The translations under genes were made by a program, and so were the position numbers. Below the pieces are notes generated by a model. The model saw nothing but the letters and a program-made list of their open reading frames with translations. It was not told the DNA's origin and did not search any database. From Miscanthus floridulus (taxonomy: Eukaryota > Streptophyta > Magnoliopsida > Poales > Poaceae), in the NCBI RefSeq assembly GCF_019320115.1, contig NC_089589.1:17051641-17115640 (forward strand): a DNA stretch of 64,000 nucleotides, written 5' to 3'. This document shows positions 55,021 through 64,000 of the stretch, in pieces. Positions within the stretch are counted from its first letter, which is position 1; each line of letters starts with the position of its first letter.

Positions 55021-57500
55021 ATTCCACGTCATCGTCGCGAATGGCGACCACGTCGACTGCCAGGGCCTCGCGCGCGGCGTTCAGCTGCGGATCGGCACCG
55101 AGCGGTTCACGGTGGACTGTTTCTCCATTCCCTTGGCGCCGTACGACATGGTCCTCGGCCTCACATGGTTGAGATCGTTGGGGCCCATCCTCTGGGACTT
55201 CGCCACACTGCGCATGGCGCTCTCCATCCGTGGTCGCCGGGTGGTGTGGACCGGCGTCGGCGCGCCGGCCGCGGCGTCCCCGACGGCCCTGTTCACCACA
55301 GACCTCTGCATCGACAAGGGCTCCGAGCGCGCCCTCCTCGACCTGCTGCTAGACGCCTACCAGGACGTGTTCGCCGAACCCGAGGGGCTTCCACCGGCCT
55401 GGGCGTGCGACCACCACATCCATCTGAAGCCCAACACCGAGCCAGTGGCGGTCCGGCCATACCGCTACCCCCAACTCCAAAAAGACGAGCTCGAGCGGCA
55501 ATGCGAGGCGATGCTCCGGCAAGGGACCATCCGGGCCAGCACCTCACCCTTCTCCGCGCCCGTGCTGTTGGTGAAGAAGTAGGACGGCTCGTGGCATTTC
55601 TGTGTCGATTACCGGGCCCTCAATGCGGTCACGGTGAAAGACAGGTTTCCAATCCCGGTCGTTGAGGAGCTACTCGATGAACTACACGGCGCCAAGTTCT
55701 TTACTAAGCTGGATTTGCACTCTGGCTATCATCAGGTGCGGGTTGCTGCTGCAGATGTCCACAAGACGGCGTTCCGGACACACCACGGACACTTTGAGTT
55801 CCTGGTGATGCCTTTCGGCTTGTCCAATGCACCGTCCACGTTCCAGGCGTTGATGAACTACGTCCTCAAGCCGTTTCTCCGCCGCTGTGTCCTCGTCTTC
55901 TTCGACGACATCCTGATCTATAGCTCCTCATGGACGGAGCATCTCCGACACCTGCGCGCGGTCCTCGATGTTCTCCGCGCGCACCGGCTCCACCTCAAAC
56001 GGTCCAAGTGCGCGTTCGCCACCTCGGCGGTCCACTACCTCGGCCATGTCATCACTGGGGAGGGGTGGCTATGGACACGGCCAAGGTGGCAGCTGTGCAG
56101 TCCTGGCCGCGCCCTCGCGCCGCGCGCGGCCTACGTGGTTTCCTCGGGCTGGCCGGGTATTACCGGCGGTTCATCAAGGACTATGGGATCATCGCCGCGC
56201 CACTGACGCAGCTGCTTCGCAAGGACGCGTTCCAGTGGTCCGACGCGGCTGACACCGCTTTCTCCACCCTCAAAGCTGCCCTCACCGCCGCACCAGTCCT
56301 GCACCTGCCGGATTTCGCCGCCACATTCGTCGTGGACTGCGACGCCTCCGGATCGGGCTTCGGCGCCGTGCTGCATCAAGATGGCGCGCCCATAGCCTTC
56401 TTCAGCCGGCCGTTCGCCGCACGCCACCTCAAAGTGGCGGCGTATGAGCGCGAGTTGATCGGGCTTGTTCAGGCGGTGCGCCATTGGAGGCCCTACCTTT
56501 GGGGGCGGGCGTTCGTCGTAAGGACGGACCACTACGCCCTCAAGTTCATGCTGGACCAGCGCCTATCTACAATTCCGCAACACCAATGGATTAGCAAGTT
56601 GTTTGGATATGATTTCAGGGTGGAGTTTCGGCCCGGCCGCTCCAACGTCGTCGCGGACGCTCTCTCCAGGCGGGACGGCGAGGCTCCGCTGTTGTCCGTC
56701 CTTTCCAGGGCGCACACGGCCTATTTTTCAGCCGTCTCGGTGCCTACCTTCCGACTCTTCGACGATTTGCGACGAGAGGTGGACACCGACCCCGCCCTAC
56801 GCGCGCGTCGTGACGCCGTGGCCGCCGGCGACCACGGTGACTCCTGGTGCGTCCGCGAAGGGCTGCTGCTGCACAAGGGGCGCGTCTTCGTGCCCAGCTC
56901 ATCGCCGATCCTCGACGACGTCCTCCAGCTAGCCCACACGGGGGGCCACAAGGGCATCCAGAAGACGCTACTCCGCCTCCGCACGGAGTTCTTCGTGGAG
57001 CATGACCGCCGCGTCGTTGGCGACTTCGTGCGGTCCTGCGCGGTGTGCCAGCGGAACAAGACGGAGACGCTACACCCGGCCGGGTTACTGCAGCCCCTGC
57101 CGGTGCCATCGCGTGTATGGGCGGACATCTCCCTCGACTTCATAGAAGCCCTGCCCAAGGTCCATGGCAAGAGCGTTCTGCTCACGGTGGTGGACAGGTG
57201 CACGTATCCACGATGTCTTCCATGTCGGCGTCCTGAAGCCATTCAGGGGTACACCGCCCTCCAGTGCACCGGCCCTGCCTCCTCTTCGCCACGGTCGACC
57301 GCTGCAGAGGCCACAACGCGTTCTCCGCTCAAAACTTCGCCGCGGCGTGTGGCACGTCCTCGTCGAATGGGCGGGCATGCCGGTGTCAGAAGCAACTTGG
57401 GAGCTGGTACCAGCGTTTCGCGAAGCCCATCCCTCCTTCCAGCTCGAGGACGAGCTGTTTCCCGAGGGGGGGAGAGATGTTATGGTCGGCAAGACGTATG
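55008..57500 (+). pseudogene. gypsy B partial pol, integrase core deleted
   Basis: Begins mid-protease-region (VIVANGDHVDCQGLARGVQL) right after the A chromodomain. It continues through RT ([27 protein letters not shown]), RNase H (VDCDASGSGFGAVLHQ) and the integrase zinc domain (RSCAVCQRNKTETLHPAG). A stop lies at 55580, and one G is missing near 56062-56066, shifting the frame. At about 57198 LLTVVDR jumps to RIHDVFHVGVL, so the D,D,E core is lost. The end has VLVEWAGMPVSEATWELVPA (chromodomain) and GGRDVMVGKTY, which runs into the 3' LTR start. Confidence 0.85.
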
Positions 57501-57839
57501 AACGTCAAGCCAGGGACCATCGTGCCTGAGCACGGGCACCATCGGCCAGGGGCCAAGGGTCTATCAGTTTGTTTAGATTTAATTTGGTTACAAGTTTCCT
57601 TAATTCTAGCGTCCGGTTGTTGGGTCAGATTGTATAAGAGTCAAACGTTGCAACTTAATAAGATTAGCCTGGGATTGTGTCACCTTGACACCCTTGGGCG
57701 CCTGGCACCCTAACCCTATCTCTCTCTATTCCCCTCGCTTCCTCCAGCGCAGCCACGGCGTCTCGCCGCCGCCAGCGCCAGAGTCAGCCCCTCCACTCTC
57801 CTCCGTACGCATTGCGTAGCAAGACCAGGCGCCATACCA
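57479..57839 (+). repeat. gypsy 3' LTR (type B)
   Basis: Begins TGTTATGGTCGGCAAGACG and matches the 5' LTR to about GGGACCATCGTG, then is unrelated to it. It ends ACCAGGCGCCATACCA. It is about 361 bp against about 466 bp for the 5' LTR. Confidence 0.75.
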
Positions 57840-57887
57840 AATACCTTCATCTTTCTTGAAGTTGCTAGCAAGCCAATCTACTATTCT

Positions 57888-58908
57888 CTGCACAAGTCAA
57901 GGATAATATAATCAATATACTTGAGAGCTATCTCCCTTAAAATTGCATAATGTATGAAGTTAGTTAGATACTCAGATCGATTTTGACATTCCATAAGATC
58001 AATGTTTCAAAAGAAATGCTAGGCACTAGGCAGGAGGTCAAAACCTGCCTAGCAAAGGCCAGAGTAATGGTATGCAAAATAGATAAAACAAGAAGCAACT
58101 CCGCACGTTGTTGGCTTTCACCACTGTCTCATCATATGCTTCACGGTGATAATTAGGGTGGATTTCATTGTTGGACCGCAAGCCGAGTCAGTGGTGAGGT
58201 CAGTTTTGACTACCGGCACGAAAGGGGCCACGCACATCATGGTATTTGACCAGCAATGAAAAACATTTTCAACACAGCATCACAGTTGGTTGTTCTATTG
58301 ATGGCAGTTAACATTATTTTACCACGAAATCTCTTGATGGGCCAGTGGTGAAAAGAAAGCTAGCTGCAGCAAAATGAGATAAGTAAAGCCCTACAGAAAG
58401 CTAATAATAACTAGGACTACATAATACAACATGTCAGTCTCTATCCCAAAGGCAATTTGGTTAAGTTGCCTTAGGCTGTTAAACATACAAATTGACAACA
58501 TTTTAAATGGTTTCAGGGCACTCAGATCCACCAAATGTATAGGCAAAATCAACAACAATTACGCTGCATAACTTCTAGATCCAATGGATCGTGGAAAATA
58601 ATGTGCAATTCTCCATCCAAAATTTAATCAAATTTCTCCATCCAAAATTCTAGATAAAAAGCAATCGCATCCTCAATCAGACACCATTTTACCAGATATA
58701 CGGATCAGACCTAGCAAACGCGGATCTGGGAAGCCACCATTGCATACAGCCAGATCCCTACAGATCTACCGATTTGAAATGTCATTTCCTCCCCCGATTC
58801 AGTCGCACCAAATCCAGCACACATCAGCGGCGAAACTCACATACCGATTACACAACTTCCTCAGCAGTGGGAGTGGGAGAACGGAAGAGGAATTGGACGG
58901 ATCGTTAC
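57888..58908. other. CACTA 2 internal DNA between HSP70 and tubulin pieces
   Basis: AT-rich, intron-like on the minus strand. No recognisable exon was found. The part 58620-58900 may be alpha-tubulin intron 1 sequence. Confidence 0.45.
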
Positions 58909-59001
58909 CTGAATGCCATGCTAGAGGCAGTAGAGCTCCCAGCACGCGTTTCCGACCTAGATACCGGCCTGGCCGATGTGGATCGAGATGCACTCCCTCA
59001 T
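58909..59001 (-). pseudogene. alpha-tubulin exon 1 captured by CACTA 2
   Basis: On the minus strand the ATG at 59001 opens MRECISIHIGQAGI, then a stop, then VGNACWELYCL, a second stop, and HGIQ. The donor CAG/gtaacg is at 58909. This is the highly conserved alpha-tubulin N-terminus. Codons 15 (Gln) and 27 (Glu) are both TAG. A 5' leader of about 140 bp and a TATA-like ctataaag (RC of 59141-59148) lie upstream, so part of the promoter may have been captured. Confidence 0.9.
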
Positions 59002-59140
59002 GGTGTCGTCGGAAGGGTGGAGCAGCGGCGGCTGTGGGAAATGAGAGAAGGGGGGGAGCTTTGAGTCGCGGAGAGAGGCGAGTACGAAGACGCCTCTATG
59101 CGGTGCTCGGCTAGGGTTCCGGCTCCTCCCACTCGGCTTG

Positions 59141-59148
59141 CTTTATAG
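59141..59148 (-). promoter_or_regulatory. possible TATA box upstream of the captured tubulin exon
   Basis: The minus strand reads ttctataaagcaagcc, about 140 bp before the tubulin ATG. The upstream DNA is GC-rich with CT-rich tracts. Confidence 0.45.
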
Positions 59149-59478
59149 AACAGGATGACAGCCTGGGCCACGATGGAGTGCTGGCTTCTCCCACTCTGCC
59201 AGATCCGGGACCCTCCCGTCTCTTCCCCGCTCCCGCCCTCGCTCTCTCTCTCCGCCGGCGGAAGATGGTTGACCTCGCTCGGCTGCTGTGGAAGCGGAGG
59301 TGGAGGAAGCGGTCCACGGCGAGGACGGGAGGAGGCGGGTCAGGGAGGAGGCTAGCGACTCGGGCAAAGGGGGGAGGAGCCGAGAAAGGAAATGGTGCGA
59401 TGGGGGGAGGGGAGCGCCGCCGCCGCCCTGTCCGCGTCAAGGGAGAGAGGGAGCGAAGAGGAGAGAGACTGAGAGAGA

Positions 59479-59493
59479 GGGGGGGGGGGGGGG
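59479..59493. repeat. poly-G run, 15 bases
   Basis: An uninterrupted G tract after a GA-rich stretch. Such runs are prone to length error in sequencing. Confidence 0.9.
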
Positions 59494-59514
59494 ATGGCCG
59501 CTATATATACAACG

Positions 59515-59700
59515 ATCATTTGTAGGGGCGGTTGGTTATTTAGCCGCCCCTACAAATAGACATAGCACGCATTTGTAGGGGCGGCTCGTATTACCAGCCG
59601 CCCCTACTGTGCTATTTGTAGGGGCGGTTGCTGTGCTGGAGATCCAGCACGTCACTATAAGGATGGCTCCAATGTCAGCCGTCCCTAAAGAAAAAAAGCC
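59515..59700. repeat. right subterminal array of CACTA 2
   Basis: Repeated ATTTGTAGGGGCGGTT / AGCCGCCCCTACAAAT words in both orientations, the same family as 47865-48130. Confidence 0.85.
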
Positions 59701-60589
59701 CCGTTGCTAAAAATTGTTTTTCATGTAGCGAACTTTCGACCTGAGCCGACTTCAGTTCATTCCCCAGCGCCGGCCTATCAATCCACCGGTACCGGGGTAC
59801 GTATGTATGAGCGTGTGATTTGATCAATACGTACATGAATCACTTGCTGAGCCAGCTGCAACATCTTACTCTCGGCGGAACATGTGCCAATCGTAGAAAT
59901 GGCAGGAGGATTTCTGCATAGACGACTATTGTTATTGGGCTTGGGAAGTTCCGTGCCGAGCCTCTCAACAAAAGGCGTTGGCACCTGGAATCGTCGACCG
60001 CACCTCTCCGACCACGCCTCAGCCGACATTCACCTCCACCCAACACTGCAGGTACGGTACCTCAGACCGCGCCACCCGCCGGCGACTCTTCTCACGTTGT
60101 CGTTGCTATCCGGCCATCCTTGAGGCGGGTCCTCCCGTCACCCGTGGGCCGTCGATCTTCCGGGCTGGCATACCTACCGGCATATATACGGGTTGGTACT
60201 TGGCAGATCCCGATCAATGCGCAAAGCGAGCCTCTCGGGGCATCAATGGGACGGTCATGCTGACATGGCGCTGATCGATGACTCTGGACGGATGGGTGAG
60301 CGATCGAGCGCCTCCATCAGTGTCGATACTCGATACGCGTTGCAACGATGCGAGACTGGAGGCGGAGAAGAAAAGGGAGCCACGGGAGGCGGGCTATGGC
60401 TCGGCGAATAGACGAGGGTTGCTGCGCGCTGAGGCAGGATATGGGCTAGCGTCAGGGGCCAGCGGAAAGGGAGCCGATGGGCTGTTTTGGGATGCTCTAG
60501 AAAAGAGTTGGTTCTGAAAATTTTGGGCCGCTCACTGAGCTGCAGCCCACCAGACTTGGGTCTATCTATATTCGGGGGTCCCTAAATCC

Positions 60590-60860
60590 GAGTAGTAGAA
60601 AGAATGAAATTCTAACAAATCAATCAAATCCAAGTTTAGCCAAAACTTTTACAAGAAAGTACTAATATTTATGCTTCAAAACTTTTACAAGAAAGTACTA
60701 ATATTTATGCTTCTGAATTAATATCATTAGATTAGATTAGATTCTAAAATATATTTTTGTAGTAAATCAAATTTTCTATAAATTTGGTCAAACTTAAGAA
60801 AGTTTAATTTCATCAAAACCTATAATTCAATTTTTGATTTTTAGGATGGAGGAACGAAGT
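60590..60860. mobile_element. decayed Stowaway-like MITE
   Basis: The right end GGATGGAGGAACGAAGTA resembles GGATGGAGGGAGTA. The left end (gtagtagaaagaatgaaattc) is diverged. It contains an exact 36-bp tandem duplication. Confidence 0.5.
60641..60712 (+). repeat. exact 36-bp tandem duplication
   Basis: Two identical 36-bp copies (60641-60676 and 60677-60712), each starting caaaacttttacaagaaag and ending tttatgctt. Confidence 0.9.
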
Positions 60861-61045
60861 ATATATGTTTCGTTTGCAATATATGCATGTCGATGCCATC
60901 TGCTTTGGTAGTTACAAGGTTCGATATGATTGTCCTAGCTAACGCACGCTGGATGAAGGTACAGTAACTTGTTACGAGTACGAGCAGTAAGAGTCAAGGA
61001 CACTTACGGTCATGGCCTCATGGGCTCTTTGTACGTAGGGGTAGT

Positions 61046-61437
61046 ATATATAGCAGCTGAGATGTCAGTGTCAGAATGCTCGCTCGCTATCCCTAACCCT
61101 AATAACACGAGCTAGGGGCTTTTGTTTCGTGGTTTCTGTAAGACTGTAAGTAAATGCAGCATCTTTAATCCACCTACGCGCAACGCAGAGAGCTAGGCGG
61201 CCGCAGGCAGGTGCGTCGCGTTTAAAACGCGCAGCAGCGCCCGGGCAGTGGGCGCGACTAGTGTACATGCATGCATGTCCACACGGGATCGACGTTATGG
61301 TGCGATTCGTAATATATATATATATATATGCCAGCTTTGCAGACTCAGGCCGCCCGACGAAGGGACGTGTGGAGTTGACTGGGGTAAAATAAACCTCCAC
61401 ACCCTCCTCGTCCTCTTCCTCCACCTCCAGGCAGCAC
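61046..61437 (+). repeat. segmental duplicate, copy 1
   Basis: Collinear with 62627-63008. Shared words include GCGTCGCGTTTAAAACGCGC, GTACATGCATGCATGTCC and GTGGAGTTGACTGGGGT. Upstream is tagtatatatagcagct, TATA-like. No coding region is evident in either copy. Confidence 0.85.
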
Positions 61438-61438
61438 T

Positions 61439-61515
61439 ACCCTGTTCACTTCACCTACTTTTCAATCATGGAACAATATTTTTCTCTCACAACATTTCAG
61501 CATAAGTGAACAGGG
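61439..61515 (-). mobile_element. small MITE, same family as 3232-3360
   Basis: Ends CCTGTTCACTTC and AAGTGAACAGGGC. The core word GAACAATATTTTTCTCTCAC is the reverse complement of the 3232 copy. Confidence 0.7.
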
Positions 61516-61943
61516 CTCTACCGCGCGTGCGTCCCCATCCCCGGCGTGCCTCCCCCATGGTCGGTCGCGTGAGGTCCAACTCCTCCCCTTCCGGTCGCTA
61601 CTCCCCCATCCCCGGCGGCACGCGCGAGGTCCAGCTCCTCCCCTTCTGGCCGCGCGAGCTCCTAGGTCCGGCGAGGTGCCACCATGTTCGTCGCCGGCGG
61701 GGGAAGCTGGCTCGCTGGTACCTGCAGCGACCGCGCACGAAGAGACGCGGAGCAACTCGTCTGTGGCCGGGGATGCGCGTCCTCCACCGGGGATGTCAAA
61801 CATTTAGTTAAAATATATAGATATATCTAAAGCAACAACCTATATAAATTATTTGTTATGGTGACTAAATATGGTTTTAAACAATTTGTTAGTATCATTA
61901 GCATATGATTTGTTAAGGAAATAACTTTTTTTGATGAAACATA
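61516..61943. other. intergenic, nothing recognised
   Basis: A GC-rich patch (61520-61795) with short ORFs lacking recognisable domains, then AT-rich DNA. Confidence 0.35.
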
Positions 61944-62206
61944 CTCGGTTCGGTTTCCTAAAGGATGTCGTTTTGATGTTGTCTTAAGTCAAACATTTTA
62001 AACTTTAACTACAAATAAATTCTTTTAGGTTGAGTTTGAAAATATGAAAGTGATGTAAGTAGATTCATCTCGAAATGTGTAGTTTCATAAAAGTATATGT
62101 TGACTATATTTTATAAATATTTTATAGCGAAAAGTAACGGTCAAAGTTGTTTTTTTTAAGACCATGTCGTTGTCCTAAACGACATCCTTTAGGAAAATGG
62201 AGGGAG
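61944..62206. mobile_element. Stowaway MITE
   Basis: Left CTCGGTTCGGTTTCCTAAAG pairs with right CTTTAGGAAAATGGAGGGAG. TA on both sides (61942-61943 and 62207-62208). Inner arms GGATGTCGTTT / AAACGACATCC also pair. Confidence 0.85.
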
Positions 62207-62626
62207 TAATATATATTTATTTATTTATCGCTCATATATGCTGGCACAACTTGTAGGCTTACTTCAATCAAAACTTAATATATTAATATTGATTGAAGTG
62301 AGTAATGTAGAAACATATACATGCTCTATGGTTATTTAAATAATTTTTAAATTGAAGATGCTACTAATTTTTAGATTTGGATTTGAAAGAACATTTATTT
62401 TTCAAATAATAAGATAAAAATTGGGTTACATAAATTATCTATTGTAATAAGAGTACGTGGGTGATTAGATACCAATTTAGATATACTTTAGATCATGTTC
62501 CTTAATGCCATATGTGGGTAGTTTAAATGTAGAGTCGTGTGTTATTTTTAGGATGTTTTTTACGTAATAGCAAAGGTGGGCTTTAGAAAATAGAATAGAT
62601 CCAATACCTATTATTATGTTTATAAA
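62207..62626. other. AT-rich intergenic spacer
   Basis: No features recognised. Confidence 0.4.
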
Positions 62627-63008
62627 GGTGGGTAATAGCAGCTGATGTCAGTGTCAGCATGGTCGCTCTACAAGAACTCCAGGGCTTTAGTTTCGTGATC
62701 TGTAAGTAAATGCAGCATCTTTAATAATCCACCTGCGCGCAGCACAAAGAGCTAGGCCGCAGGCAGGTGCGTCGCGTTTAAAACGCGCAGCAGCGCGTCG
62801 GCAGTGAGCTCGAGTGGTGTACATGCATGCATGTCCGCCGGATCGGACATTATGGTGCGCTTCGTATATGGAGTATGCAAGCTTTGCAGACGCAGGCCGG
62901 CCGGCAGGGCTGTGATGGAGCTTCAAGACGAAGTGACGTGGGTGGAGTTGACTGGGGTCAAATAACCTCACCCGCACGCTCCTCGTCGTCTTCCTCCTCC
63001 ACCTCCAG
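62627..63008 (+). repeat. segmental duplicate, copy 2
   Basis: Collinear with 61046-61437, with scattered substitutions and indels. Both copies end at cctccaggca, where a MITE begins. Confidence 0.85.
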
Positions 63009-63017
63009 GCAATAAAT

Positions 63018-63100
63018 TGGCTTATGCTGATACTTATACTGAAATGTTGTAAGAGAAAAACATTATTCCATGGCTAAAAAGTAGCTCAAGCGAACATGGT
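63018..63100 (+). mobile_element. small MITE, opposite orientation to the copy at 61439
   Basis: Contains CTGAAATGTTGTAAGAGAAA and ends CAAGCGAACATGG. It is in the same orientation as 3232-3360 and opposite to 61439-61515. Confidence 0.65.
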
Positions 63101-63302
63101 TAACTCCAGCTGTGTGCATTCAAGCTCACCGCTTTGGTGGCTCCTCTTGGATTGCTAGCTCGATCGATGCAGCGATCAACGTCTTATAATTGATTAATGA
63201 TACACGCTTGCTTTCCCCAATCCCCAGTTACGTTCGTGCCCACTGGTGGTCTGCGGTGTGTGCAGCAATTGATTTGGAAGGAACCACATGTATCCTCGTG
63301 AC
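63101..63302. other. intergenic, nothing recognised
   Basis: No ORF, repeat or MITE end is recognised in this short interval. Confidence 0.35.
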
Positions 63303-63566
63303 CCCTCCTTTTTCAAATTAGTTGTCATTCTAGTTTTTCATAAATCAAACATTTCAATTTTTGGCCAGTATCAATTCAACTCCTATAATTTTGTATAGTA
63401 TAACAATATGTAAATTGGGTGTCATAAAAGTATTTCTCATTGTGAATCTAAAAACTTTAATCTCATTATTATGTTAAAATATATGAATTTCTAGCTATTG
63501 ATTGCCAAAGACCGAAATGTTTGACTCTAGACAAAACTAGAATAACAACCTTTTTACAATAGAGGG
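63303..63566. mobile_element. decayed Stowaway-like MITE
   Basis: Left CTCCTTTTTCAAATTAGTTG and right AACAACCTTTTTACAATAGAGGG pair imperfectly. Inner words TCATTCTAGTTTT / AAAACTAGAAT also pair. Confidence 0.55.
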
Positions 63567-63787
63567 ATACATCATAAGTAGCTCTAGCATAAACAATGAG
63601 ATCATTAGATGTTTTCATGCCGCTCCCTTTGTTTCGTCGTAGTATGTTTAAGAGGAAAACATGGCGATGTAGGTGCAAACAACTTTGCATGTTGGGTTGG
63701 GTGCAACTACATATGGCAAAATGCTCAAATCAGCATCTACATAAGCAAAGTTAGCATTTGTGCAATGAAGGCTTTGTTGTATGAATA

Positions 63788-63788
<1 letters not shown>

Positions 63789-63847
<59 letters not shown>
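63789..63847. repeat. (TA)n microsatellite
   Basis: About 29 uninterrupted TA units. Confidence 0.95.
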
Positions 63848-63851
<4 letters not shown>

Positions 63852-64000
63852 CTGCAGCTGGCCATAGAATAACTTATTCTGTTGCCACTTTGAGTTACGA
63901 TAGTTACTATGCTAATTTACGAGACTACTCCTTACTAAGTGATTTACTATAACATTAGGGTAAATATCACCGTGAGTTGTAGTAACACGAGTATCGTAAA

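Larger units (their letters stand above)
50187..57839 (+). mobile_element. chimeric Ty3/gypsy chromovirus, 7.65 kb, TSD AATAC
   Basis: Starts TGTTATGGTCGG and ends GGCGCCATACCA, flanked by AATAC (50182-50186 and 57840-57844). It contains one nearly complete gag-pol (A) followed by a second partial pol (B). Its 5' and 3' LTRs share only about the first 50 bp. All breaks are stops, one frameshift and a deletion, so it is inactive. Confidence 0.9.
50140..57887 (-). pseudogene. plastid HSP70 exon fragment, split by the gypsy insertion
   Basis: On the minus strand 57887-57840 encodes RIVDWLASNFKKDEG after an acceptor-like cttgtgcag. It continues at 50186-50140 with IDLLKDKQALQRLTE. Together this is the conserved ATPase-domain segment of stromal HSP70 (DnaK type). 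Removing the gypsy element and one AATAC copy restores the frame exactly. After LTE the similarity ends, so only about 30 residues were captured. Only the two ends of this range are HSP70; everything between is the gypsy element. Confidence 0.85.
47834..59730. mobile_element. CACTA element 2 (Pack-CACTA), TSD AAC
   Basis: The left end is CACTACATCAAATATC. The reverse complement of the right end is CGCTACATGAAAAACAA. AAC lies at 47831-47833 and 59731-59733. Both ends carry arrays of TTTGTAGGGGCGGCT and its complement. There is no transposase. It holds host-gene fragments, all on the minus strand, and a later gypsy insertion (50187-57839). Without that insertion it is about 4.2 kb. Confidence 0.85.
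59734..61045. other. intergenic, no gene recognised
   Basis: A + strand ORF at 59884-60123 (contains MAGGFLHRRLLLLGLGSSVP, weakly signal- or transit-like) and a longer GC-rich patch to 60520 have no recognisable domain. A decayed Stowaway-like unit lies at about 60590-60860. Confidence 0.35.

Noticed and set aside
58740..59578. Plus-strand ORFs up to 124 codons
   Set aside because: They lie antisense to the captured alpha-tubulin exon and its GC-rich leader; no recognisable domain.

Overview
The window is nuclear DNA of a grass (Poaceae), probably a panicoid such as sorghum, sugarcane or a relative. The organism is inferred from grass-type Stowaway and Tourist MITEs, CACTA, Mutator and Athila-like elements, a GC-rich chromovirus, and an NLR of the grass class that carries integrated HMA domains. 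Most of the 64 kb is nested transposable elements. One host gene stands out, at 34550-47581 on the + strand.

Left part (1-10349): a decayed LINE reverse transcriptase (minus strand, about 1000-1860), a 466-bp Tourist-type MITE (2596-3061, TSD TTA), a small MITE (3232-3360), a 1,980-bp solo LTR with a perfect 5-bp TSD (3773-5752), and an Athila-like LTR, primer-binding site and gag (about 5758-9370). The gag is split by a 1.37-kb CACTA-like element; removing it restores the gag frame.

Centre (10350-33818): a Mutator-like element (MULE) that captured a trichome-birefringence-like (TBL) exon. A 15.8-kb CACTA element (11435-27210, TSD GTG) lies inside its 3' terminal inverted repeat, and a copia element (27288-33809, TSD AAAAC) lies 4 bp from its end. 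The CACTA carries a decayed TNP2-like transposase, a second gene (Transposase_24-like region, proline-rich linker, C48/Ulp1 protease), a small RNase H1-N/viroplasmin-like ORF, a 505-bp tandem repeat and five tRNA-like modules with A-box and B-box motifs.

The host gene (34550-47581) follows a roughly 110-bp minisatellite. It reads as a 13-exon gene whose intron phases all match. The predicted product is about 1,520 aa: coiled-coil, NB-ARC, LRR, protein kinase-like domain with HRD and DFG changes (a likely pseudokinase), a charged linker, and two tandem HMA domains. HMA and kinase domains are each known as integrated decoys in grass NLRs. I do not recall this combined order, and it is the main finding. 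One extra base at the end of exon 1 causes a stop, so this allele is either broken or carries a sequence error. Its introns hold several MITEs and a truncated copia element.

Right part (47834-59730): a second CACTA element (TSD AAC) carries same-strand fragments of alpha-tubulin, plastid HSP70 and theta-class GST. A 7.65-kb Ty3/gypsy chromovirus (50187-57839, TSD AATAC) is inserted in the HSP70 fragment. It is a chimera of two related elements: it has two pol regions, and its LTRs match only in the first 50 bp or so. The end (59731-64000) is intergenic: a 0.4-kb segment duplicated 1.58 kb apart, MITEs, and a (TA)n microsatellite.
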